From: an uncultured Bacilli bacterium
GTDB lineage: Bacteria > Bacillota_I > Bacilli_A > RF39 > UBA660
Assembly: GCA_947598345.1 (NCBI GenBank)
Contig: CANQFF010000031.1
Span: 1 to 11,512 of the forward strand
DNA: 11,512 nucleotides
Direction: 5' to 3'
This document shows positions 5,735 to 11,512 of the stretch, in pieces. Position 1 is the stretch's first letter, and each line of letters opens with the position of its first letter. The position numbers and the translations under genes are program-made. The notes beneath the pieces are model-generated. The model was not told the origin of the DNA, made no database searches, and saw only the letters and a program-made list of their open reading frames with translations.

Positions 5735-6382
5735 ATGATAGATAAAAATGAATTAGAAAAATTAAATTCATTGTATTTAGAAAAAAAGGATTCATATGAT
5801 AAAAAGAATTCTGAATTTAAATCTATCGCACTTAATATAAATAGATTAAATAAAGAAATTGATAGTTTAGAAAATAAAAAATTACAAATAGAATATTCAA
5901 AAGTAGAATATAATGATTTAAAAAAGGTGTGTAAAAAATTAATTCTGTTATATATTGGATTAATGATAGTTGGTTTACCAATCTTTACATCAGCTATTAC
6001 TGGTTTTAGTTCTTTGTTTTCAGTTGTCACAAGTAATGTAATATTTTCTGCAGCTCTTACACTAAGTTTCTTTATTTCAACACATAAGTTTTTTAATAGA
6101 TATTTTAACTTACATAAATTTTTAAATGATAATCATCTTAATATAATAGATTTTGAAATATTAAAAAATAAAGGAAAAATTAAAAAATTGTTGGAGATTG
6201 AAAAGCAATACCAAGAATTACTTTCAGTTGAATCAAAAGAATTAAATTCTATTTCACATAGGATTAATACTGTCTCAGAATATTCAATTAATTCTATTCA
6301 ATCAAATATTAATAATAATAAAGATATTAAAGGAAAAAAAGTTTTAAATAAAAAGAAAAATAATAATAATAATATAAACTAA
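5735..6382 (+). CDS. Small coiled-coil/membrane-hairpin protein (first of a pair)
   Basis: A 215-residue protein of unknown function. Residues 4-65 are strongly charged and heptad-like, predicted coiled coil. Two hydrophobic helices (about 69-90 and 96-115) with a short loop form a membrane hairpin, placing both ends on the same side, probably the cytoplasm. Residues about 138-180 are again coiled-coil-like, and the tail is basic and Asn-rich, ending KKKNNNNNIN. The ribosome site is unusually G-rich (GAGGGGG, 5719-5725), nine bases before the ATG. An earlier ATG at 5728 runs into a stop after five codons, so 5735 is the start. The next gene, 18 bases downstream, encodes a protein with the same plan, so the two probably act together, perhaps as a membrane-attached scaffold. 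No enzymatic motif is visible. Confidence 0.8.
   Translation: MIDKNELEKLNSLYLEKKDSYDKKNSEFKSIALNINRLNKEIDSLENKKLQIEYSKVEYNDLKKVCKKLILLYIGLMIVGLPIFTSAITGFSSLFSVVTSNVIFSAALTLSFFISTHKFFNRYFNLHKFLNDNHLNIIDFEILKNKGKIKKLLEIEKQYQELLSVESKELNSISHRINTVSEYSINSIQSNINNNKDIKGKKVLNKKKNNNNNIN
6359..6373 (+). repeat. (AAT)5 microsatellite coding for Asn
   Basis: Five in-frame AAT codons lie in the extreme C-terminal tail of the 215-residue protein. Length changes by slippage would stay in frame and alter only the Asn tail. Confidence 0.8.
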
Positions 6383-6400
6383 AGAGAGTGATTTTAAAAA

Positions 6401-7003
6401 ATGTTAGAAGAATTAAAAAATTTAAAAGCATTATTAAATGAAAATATTGAAAAAATAGAATTATTAAATAAGGAAAATAAAGATATTGAAATAAAACAAA
6501 TATTTATAAATGAATCATTGGATATATTAAAAAAAGATTTGGATTTTATAAATGAGGAAGAGAAGGATTCAAAAATACTTTCTAAATACTTAAATATAGC
6601 TTTATCAATTTCAATAGTTTTATCCGTATTTTTTTTGAATATGTTATTTAGTTTGTTATTATTTTTAATGGGATTGTTTATAAAATTAATATATAATAAA
6701 TTGTATAAAGAAGATTATTTAAATTATTTGAAAGATTTAATACCTGTTATACTAGAGAATATAGATCAAAATGAAAAAGAAGCAATGATTAATAAACATA
6801 AATATGAACAAAATACTGAAAATTTAAAAAAATTACTTAATAATCAAAGTAGTATAGAATCAAAAATAAATGAACTTGTAGGAGCTACTACTTATAAAAA
6901 TAATTTTAATTCTGAAGAATACTTTACAAAAGAGGTTGATGATAGTAAATGTGATGAGATGCCTCAATTAAAGAAAACTAAATCAATTCCAAATAGCGAT
7001 TAA
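6401..7003 (+). CDS. Small coiled-coil/membrane-hairpin protein (second of a pair)
   Basis: A 200-residue protein of unknown function with the same layout as its upstream neighbour: a charged coiled-coil-like N-terminus (3-60), a hydrophobic block (about 64-97) long enough for two tightly packed membrane helices, then a second coiled-coil-like stretch (about 106-158) and a polar tail. Direct sequence identity with the neighbour is low by eye, so common origin is suggested by plan and adjacency only. GAGAGTGA (6384-6391) lies nine bases before the ATG. The stop codon is embedded in the stem of the terminator at 6991-7020, which closes this operon. It could form hetero-coiled coils with the product of 5735-6382. 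No catalytic motif is seen. Confidence 0.8.
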   Translation: MLEELKNLKALLNENIEKIELLNKENKDIEIKQIFINESLDILKKDLDFINEEEKDSKILSKYLNIALSISIVLSVFFLNMLFSLLLFLMGLFIKLIYNKLYKEDYLNYLKDLIPVILENIDQNEKEAMINKHKYEQNTENLKKLLNNQSSIESKINELVGATTYKNNFNSEEYFTKEVDDSKCDEMPQLKKTKSIPNSD

Positions 7004-7020
7004 TCGCTATTTTTCTTTTT
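6991..7020 (+). terminator. Intrinsic terminator overlapping a stop codon
   Basis: AAATAGCGAT (6991-7000) and ATCGCTATTT (7003-7012) form a perfect inverted repeat with only TA between, followed by a T-rich run to 7020. The TAA stop of the upstream gene (7001-7003) sits at the hairpin tip. It separates the coiled-coil operon from uvrA. Confidence 0.85.
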
Positions 7021-7044
7021 TTAATATAAAAATAGTGATATAAT
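7016..7044 (+). promoter_or_regulatory. Promoter of uvrA
   Basis: TATAAT (7039-7044) with TGA in front is a clear extended -10. The -35 position (7016-7021) is only TTTTTT and lies in the T-tract of the preceding terminator, so the extended -10 must carry recognition. The start near 7051 gives a leader of about 11 nt. I see no obvious SOS (LexA) box, but none can be excluded by eye. Confidence 0.6.
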
Positions 7045-7061
7045 AATTTCTAGGTGATATC

Positions 7062-9866
7062 ATGGACAAAATTATAATAAAAGGTGCGAGAGAAAATAAT
7101 TTAAAAAATATAGATTTGGAACTTCCAAAAAATAAATTAATTGTTATTACAGGTGTATCGGGAAGTGGTAAAAGTAGTTTGGCATTTGATACAATCTATA
7201 AAGAAGGTCAAAGAAGATATGTTGAAAGTTTAAGCGCTTATGCTAGGCAATTTTTAGGCGGTACTGAAAAACCAGATGTTGATAGTATAGAAGGTCTTAG
7301 CCCTAGTATAAGTATTGATCAAAAAACTACTAATAATAATCCTAGAAGTACAGTAGGTACTGTTACAGAAATATATGATTATTTAAGACTTTTGTATGCA
7401 AGAATAGGAGTGCCATATTGTCCAAATCATGGAATTCCAATAACTAGTCAAAGTATAGAAGAAATGACTAATCAAATTTTAGAATTAGAACCTGGAACTA
7501 AAATAAGAGTTTTGGCACCAATTGTACACGGAGAAAAAGGTACTCAAAAAGATTTATTATCTGATTTAAAAAAAGATGGTTATTCTAGAGTTAGAATAGA
7601 TAATAATGAGTTTGATTTAAGTGAAGAAATTAATTTAGAAAAAAATAAAAAGCATAATATAGATGTTGTAATAGATAGACTTATAATAAAGGATGATATA
7701 AGAAGTAGATTAAATGAAGCTATAGAACTTTCTTGTAAACTTGCAAGAGGAAAATGTGTGGTTGATGTAATAGGTGCAGATGAAATAGTAATGAGTGAAA
7801 AATATGCTTGTCCTAATTGCGATTTTTCACTTCCAGAATTAGAGCCAAGGTTATTTAGTTTTAATGCTCCATATGGTGCTTGTCCTGTTTGTAATGGACT
7901 TGGAATAAAACAAAAAATAGATGAAGATTTAATAATGCCAGATAAAAATAAAAGTATTATTGAAGGAGGTATTGTAGCTTTAAATATGGATGCTTCAATA
8001 TCTAGTACTCAAATATTTACCCTTGCTAAACACTATAATATAGATTTATCAAAGCCTATAAAAGATTTGACGAGAGAAGAATTAAATTTAATACTATATG
8101 GATCAAATGAGCAATTAGAATTTAATTATGTAGCAAATAATGGAAATACTAGAACATCTAAAGATTATTTTGAGGGAATAATAAATAATTTAGAAAGACG
8201 ATATATTGAAACAAAAAGCGGTTGGATAAGAGAATGGTTAGAAAAATTTATGATGGAGTTACCTTGTAATGCTTGTGGTGGCGCTAGGTTAAATGATTCT
8301 GTTCTTTCGGTAAAAATAAATAAAAAAAATATATATGAAATGACGAAATTATCAATAGGGGATTTATATGATTTTCTTAATGATTTAAAATTAAATAAAG
8401 AACAGGAAAAAATAGCTGAATTGATATTAAAAGAAATAAAAGATAGATTAAAATTTTTAATAAATGTTGGACTTAGTTATTTAACTTTAGATAGAATGGC
8501 AGGAACTTTATCTGGTGGAGAAGCTGGAAGAATTAGACTAGCAACTCAAATTGGTTCTAGATTAACAGGAGTTTTATATGTACTTGATGAGCCTAGTATA
8601 GGATTGCATCAAAGAGATAATGATAGATTGATTAATTCTCTTTTAGAAATGAGGGATTTAGGTAATACTTTAGTTGTTGTTGAGCACGATACAGATACAA
8701 TGTTAGCTAGTGATTATTTAGTAGATATTGGCCCACTAGCTGGGATACACGGTGGTGAAGTTGTTGCCAAAGGAACACCTTTAGAGGTTATGAAAAACGA
8801 AAACAGTTTAACTGGAAAATATTTAAGTGGAAAACTAAAAATAGAAGTTCCTAAAATTAGGAGAAAAGGTAATGGAAAATATATAGAAATAAAAGGAGCT
8901 GAAGAAAATAATTTAAAAAAAATAAATGTTAAATTTCCTCTTGGAAAATTTATATGTGTAACTGGTGTATCAGGAAGTGGAAAAAGTAGTTTAGTTAATG
9001 AGATATTATATAAATCAGTTGCTAATAATTTGTATAAAACAAAATTGAAACCAGGTAAACATAAAAAAATAGTTGGACTTGATAATGTAGATAAGGTGAT
9101 AGATATATCACAATCTCCAATAGGTAGAACTCCCCGTAGTAATCCAGCTACATATGTTGGAGTATTTGACGATATAAGAGATGTTTTTGCTCAGACTAAA
9201 GAAGCTAAAATGAGAGGTTATGACAAAGGAAGATTTTCATTTAATGTAAAAGGTGGAAGATGTGAGGCTTGTTTTGGAGATGGTGTTAAAAGAATTGAAA
9301 TGCACTTTTTACCAGATGTATATGTTCCTTGCGAAGTTTGTCATGGAACAAGATATAATAGAGAAACTTTACAAATAAAATATAAAGGTAAAAACATTTA
9401 TGATGTTTTGAATATGAATGTTGAAGAAGCGATGGAATTTTTTAAAAATATTCCTAAGGTTAGAGATAAGTTGCAAGTTATGATGGATGTTGGTTTATCG
9501 TATATTAAGTTAGGGCAAAGTGCGCCAACACTATCTGGAGGAGAAGCTGGAAGAGTAAAATTAGCAAAAGAACTACAGAAAAAACCTACTGGAAAAAGTT
9601 TATTTATACTTGACGAACCTACTACTGGTCTTCATACACACGATATTAAGAAATTACTTGAAATATTAAATAGAATTGTTGATAATGGAGATACTGTTAT
9701 AGTCATAGAACATAATTTAGATGTAATAAAAGTAGCTGATTATATAATTGATTTAGGACCAGAAGGTGGTAGTGAAGGTGGAACTGTTGTTGCAGTAGGT
9801 ACACCTGAGGAAGTAACTAAAGTAGAGGCTAGTTATACTGGAAAATTTTTGAAAGGAATGTTGTGA
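7062..9866 (+). CDS. uvrA: UvrABC system protein A (excinuclease ABC damage-sensing ATPase)
   Basis: At 934 residues this is full length. UvrA dimers find bulky DNA damage and load UvrB in nucleotide-excision repair. It carries two ABC ATPase modules: Walker A GVSGSGKSS at 31-39 and again at 635-643, the UvrA-specific RRYVESLSAYARQFL near 51-65, signature loops at 483-490 and 824-831, and Walker B regions VLDEPSIGLH and ILDEPTTGLH. Zinc ligands are C250, C253, C274 and C277 in the first module and C734, C737, C757 and C760 in the second. Both signature loops read LSGGEAGR, where the family normally has LSGGEAQR. AGGTG (7052-7056) is five bases before the ATG. uvrB and uvrC are not in the window. 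The next gene overlaps the stop by one base. Confidence 0.97.
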   Translation: MDKIIIKGARENNLKNIDLELPKNKLIVITGVSGSGKSSLAFDTIYKEGQRRYVESLSAYARQFLGGTEKPDVDSIEGLSPSISIDQKTTNNNPRSTVGTVTEIYDYLRLLYARIGVPYCPNHGIPITSQSIEEMTNQILELEPGTKIRVLAPIVHGEKGTQKDLLSDLKKDGYSRVRIDNNEFDLSEEINLEKNKKHNIDVVIDRLIIKDDIRSRLNEAIELSCKLARGKCVVDVIGADEIVMSEKYACPNCDFSLPELEPRLFSFNAPYGACPVCNGLGIKQKIDEDLIMPDKNKSIIEGGIVALNMDASISSTQIFTLAKHYNIDLSKPIKDLTREELNLILYGSNEQLEFNYVANNGNTRTSKDYFEGIINNLERRYIETKSGWIREWLEKFMMELPCNACGGARLNDSVLSVKINKKNIYEMTKLSIGDLYDFLNDLKLNKEQEKIAELILKEIKDRLKFLINVGLSYLTLDRMAGTLSGGEAGRIRLATQIGSRLTGVLYVLDEPSIGLHQRDNDRLINSLLEMRDLGNTLVVVEHDTDTMLASDYLVDIGPLAGIHGGEVVAKGTPLEVMKNENSLTGKYLSGKLKIEVPKIRRKGNGKYIEIKGAEENNLKKINVKFPLGKFICVTGVSGSGKSSLVNEILYKSVANNLYKTKLKPGKHKKIVGLDNVDKVIDISQSPIGRTPRSNPATYVGVFDDIRDVFAQTKEAKMRGYDKGRFSFNVKGGRCEACFGDGVKRIEMHFLPDVYVPCEVCHGTRYNRETLQIKYKGKNIYDVLNMNVEEAMEFFKNIPKVRDKLQVMMDVGLSYIKLGQSAPTLSGGEAGRVKLAKELQKKPTGKSLFILDEPTTGLHTHDIKKLLEILNRIVDNGDTVIVIEHNLDVIKVADYIIDLGPEGGSEGGTVVAVGTPEEVTKVEASYTGKFLKGML

Positions 9867-10333
9867 TGAAGGTAAATTTTGAATATACTAAAAAAGATTA
9901 TAAAAAATATTTATATAGATCTAGATTTGTAAATAATATTATTTTGTTTATTATAGGTGTTATTATTTATTTTGTTATATCTCACGATAATTTTTTAGTA
10001 AAATATTTTTTGTTATATTTAGTAGGTCTTATCGCTTTATTATTTTTAATAAATAAATTATATGTAATAGCGTATTTAAAAGTTAATGAAATGCTAAATT
10101 ATAGTACTTATGGTAAGTATATGGTAGAGTTAACTCCAAATAAATTTTCAATAACAGTCAATAAATCAAAAACAGAATATAAATATAATAATATAAGTAA
10201 AATTATTATTAGAAAGAAATATTTTAAAATTAAGTTTAAAAATAGTAGAGAATTTTTAACATTTGAAAAGAAATTATTTGATATTTCTGATTATGAAAAA
10301 ATGATAAAACAATTTGAAAGTAAATTAAATTGA
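9866..10333 (+). CDS. Small YcxB-like membrane protein
   Basis: A 155-residue protein beginning KVNFEYTKKDYKKYLY, then two membrane helices (about 22-38 and 45-62) and a C-terminal beta-rich cytoplasmic domain (about 84-135) with VELTPNKFSI, a YKYNNISKI turn and a FKIKF strand pair. This order matches the YcxB-like family, whose function is unknown; the match is by pattern, not by search. The ATG overlaps the TGA of uvrA (TGATG), with AAAGGA (9852-9857) eight bases upstream; a GTG at 9863 would add one residue and is less well spaced. It is therefore translationally coupled to uvrA. The next promoter overlaps its stop. A link to DNA repair is not implied by the sequence. Confidence 0.75.
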   Translation: MKVNFEYTKKDYKKYLYRSRFVNNIILFIIGVIIYFVISHDNFLVKYFLLYLVGLIALLFLINKLYVIAYLKVNEMLNYSTYGKYMVELTPNKFSITVNKSKTEYKYNNISKIIIRKKYFKIKFKNSREFLTFEKKLFDISDYEKMIKQFESKLN

Positions 10334-10358
10334 CAAAATAAAAAAAATATATTATATT
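10330..10358 (+). promoter_or_regulatory. Promoter of galE
   Basis: Consensus TTGACA (10330-10335), a 17-base spacer and TATATT (10353-10358). The -35 overlaps the TGA stop of the upstream gene. This is the only promoter in the window with a consensus -35 and no TG extension. The start is near 10365, so the ribosome site AGGAAGTGA (10366-10374) lies at the very front of the message. Confidence 0.75.
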
Positions 10359-10383
10359 TTAAAAAAGGAAGTGACAAATTATA

Positions 10384-11382
10384 ATGAAAATTTTGGTTAC
10401 GGGTGGTACTGGTTATATTGGTAGTCATACTTGTGTAGAATTACTTGATAATGGTTATGAGGTTGTTATAATAGACAATTTATCTAATTCTAAAAGAGAT
10501 GTTGTTGACAAAATAGAAAAGATAACTAATAAAAAAGTAACATTTTATGAAGGTGATTGCTGCGATAAAAATATATTAACTAAGATATTTAAAGAAAATG
10601 AAATATCTGCAGTAATACATTTTGCTGGATATAAGGCAGTTGGTGAATCTGTACTTAATCCGCTTAAATATTATAGAAATAATTTAGATTCATCAATTAC
10701 TTTATTAGAAGTTATGAATGATTTTGGTGTAAAGAAAATAGTATTTTCATCTAGTGCTACTGTATATGGAAAACCGGATAAACTACCTATAAAGGAAGAT
10801 TTTCCATTGTCTACAACAAATCCATATGGAACAACTAAATTAATGATAGAAAATATACTTAGGGATTTATATAAATCTGATAATGAATGGTCTATTGCAA
10901 TATTAAGGTATTTTAATCCAATAGGTGCTCATAAATCCGGATTAATAGGTGAAAATCCAAATGATATACCTAATAATTTAATGCCATACATAGTTAAGGT
11001 TGCAACTGGACAATTAGAATGTGTTAATGTATTTGGTAATGATTATGACACTAAGGATGGAACAGGCGTTAGAGATTATATACATGTTGTAGATTTGGCT
11101 AAGGGTCACATAAAAGCGATAGAGAAAATTATTAAATCTTCAAAAGTTGATGCATATAACTTAGGTACTGGAAATGGTTATAGTGTTCTTGAAATAATAA
11201 ATACATTTAAGAAAGTAAATAATGTGGATTTTAAATATAAAATAGTAGATAGAAGACCAGGAGATATAGATGCTTGTTATGCCGATCCGTCATATGCCAA
11301 AAAAGAACTTGATTGGTCAGCTCTCTATGGAATAGAGGATATGTGTAAAGATTCATATAATTTTGTTCAAAAAAATAAATAA
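10384..11382 (+). CDS. galE: UDP-glucose 4-epimerase
   Basis: At 332 residues this is full length for GalE, which interconverts UDP-galactose and UDP-glucose with bound NAD+ (Leloir pathway and supply of UDP-Gal for surface glycans). The Rossmann motif GGTGYIG is at 7-13, with D31 in VVIIDNLSNS as the ribose-binding acid. SSSATVYG (122-129) contains the catalytic Ser124, and NPYGTTK (146-152) gives Tyr148 and Lys152 of the YxxxK pair. RYFNPIGAH and the later IPNNLMPYI segment are the usual substrate-binding regions of GalE, and GVRDYIHVVDLAKGH is strongly diagnostic. It stands alone with its own promoter and terminator. Whether it also accepts N-acetylated sugars cannot be told by eye. Confidence 0.95.
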   Translation: MKILVTGGTGYIGSHTCVELLDNGYEVVIIDNLSNSKRDVVDKIEKITNKKVTFYEGDCCDKNILTKIFKENEISAVIHFAGYKAVGESVLNPLKYYRNNLDSSITLLEVMNDFGVKKIVFSSSATVYGKPDKLPIKEDFPLSTTNPYGTTKLMIENILRDLYKSDNEWSIAILRYFNPIGAHKSGLIGENPNDIPNNLMPYIVKVATGQLECVNVFGNDYDTKDGTGVRDYIHVVDLAKGHIKAIEKIIKSSKVDAYNLGTGNGYSVLEIINTFKKVNNVDFKYKIVDRRPGDIDACYADPSYAKKELDWSALYGIEDMCKDSYNFVQKNK

Positions 11383-11413
11383 ATGTTAGAATATTTGGTT
11401 CTAACATTTTTTA
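11381..11413. terminator. Bidirectional terminator between galE and the 25-codon gene
   Basis: A perfect 11-pair stem (11381-11391 with 11399-11409) with a seven-base loop. On the plus strand it ends in a T-run (11407-11412) for galE. On the minus strand it is followed by ATTTATTTTTTT, so it can also end the convergent small gene, whose stop codon (11413-11411) abuts the stem. Confidence 0.8.
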
Positions 11414-11488
11414 TACAAAGAAAGTAGGCCCATTGCTATAACTCATATTTTCAATATCATTAGGTGTCAATTTGTTTAATTCTTTCAT
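11411..11488 (-). CDS. 25-residue peptide, possible processed-peptide precursor
   Basis: A complete short gene of 25 codons plus TAA at the window edge. The peptide begins MKELNKLTPNDIENMS and ends in SNGPTFFV. GAAGGAG (11503-11497) is eight bases before the ATG, among the best ribosome sites in the window, and a terminator follows the stop. There is no membrane span and no Cys. The first 18 residues fit the spacing of a double-glycine-type leader (L7, D11, I12, M15 at the positions of L-12, E-8, L-7, I-4), but the final GG is replaced by YS. It might be a secreted signal, a ribosomally made modified peptide or a regulatory small protein. Its promoter and any partner genes (protease, transporter, modifying enzyme) would be right of the window. 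I do not recognise the family. Confidence 0.6.
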   Translation of the reverse strand: MKELNKLTPNDIENMSYSNGPTFFV

Positions 11489-11512
11489 AAATCTAACTCC
11501 TTCTCATAAAAT

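Noticed and set aside
5701..6030. Minus-strand frame of 109 codons
   Set aside because: It is antisense to the first coiled-coil gene and spans that operon's leader and start; no promoter or ribosome site supports it, and its composition is the complement of Lys/Asn/Ile-rich coding sequence.
10344..10360. A/T-only inverted repeat as a terminator for the YcxB-like gene
   Set aside because: AAAATATA/TATATTTT has no G-C pairs, no T-run follows, and it coincides with the -10 of galE.
635..11382. Mycoplasma-type genetic code (TGA = Trp), suggested by low GC
   Set aside because: TGA ends at least four well-supported genes at natural lengths, and Trp residues in conserved motifs are encoded by TGG.

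Overview
The window is a very AT-rich, protein-dense stretch from a low-GC Gram-positive-type bacterium, most likely an uncultured member of the Bacilli/Mollicutes-Clostridia side of the Firmicutes. The supporting evidence is A/T-ending codons, strong AGGAGG-type ribosome sites, a T-box riboswitch in front of gltX, and short 5' leaders behind TGn-extended -10 promoters. TGA is a real stop codon (genes ending at 1906, 2738, 9866 and 10333) and Trp is TGG, so this is not the Mycoplasma/Spiroplasma code. The species cannot be named from the sequence.

Region by region. Bases 1-634 contain no large gene but are densely organised. A 29-codon hydrophobic peptide gene lies on the minus strand (330-241). 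It is convergent with a promoter-terminator unit on the plus strand (about 139-250) that has no credible ORF. The two predicted transcripts overlap by about 90 bases at their 3' ends, and each has its own hairpin terminator. This is the layout of Bacillus type I toxin-antitoxin pairs. A diverged second copy of the peptide gene's promoter and leader sits at the left edge, suggesting a tandem array that continues outside the window. Bases 635-2738 are an operon of a membrane protein with a probable permuted papain/NlpC-P60-like domain and an OGG1-type 8-oxoguanine DNA glycosylase. Bases 2749-5656 are a promoter, a tRNA-Glu T-box (specifier GAA), gltX, and a 328-residue gene of unknown function. 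Bases 5667-7020 are a two-gene operon of small proteins with the same plan, coiled coil, membrane hairpin, then coiled coil, closed by a terminator. Bases 7016-10333 are uvrA, with an overlapping small YcxB-like membrane protein gene. Bases 10330-11413 are galE with its own consensus promoter and a bidirectional terminator. At the right edge, convergent with galE, is a complete 25-codon gene (11488-11411) with an excellent ribosome site and a leader-like sequence pattern.

Functionally, the large genes are core housekeeping: translation (gltX), two DNA-repair pathways (base excision and nucleotide excision), and UDP-galactose metabolism. The novelty lies in the two short-peptide loci at the edges and in the uncharacterised membrane and helical proteins between the core genes. 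All functional statements about the small loci are inferences from layout and RNA complementarity.
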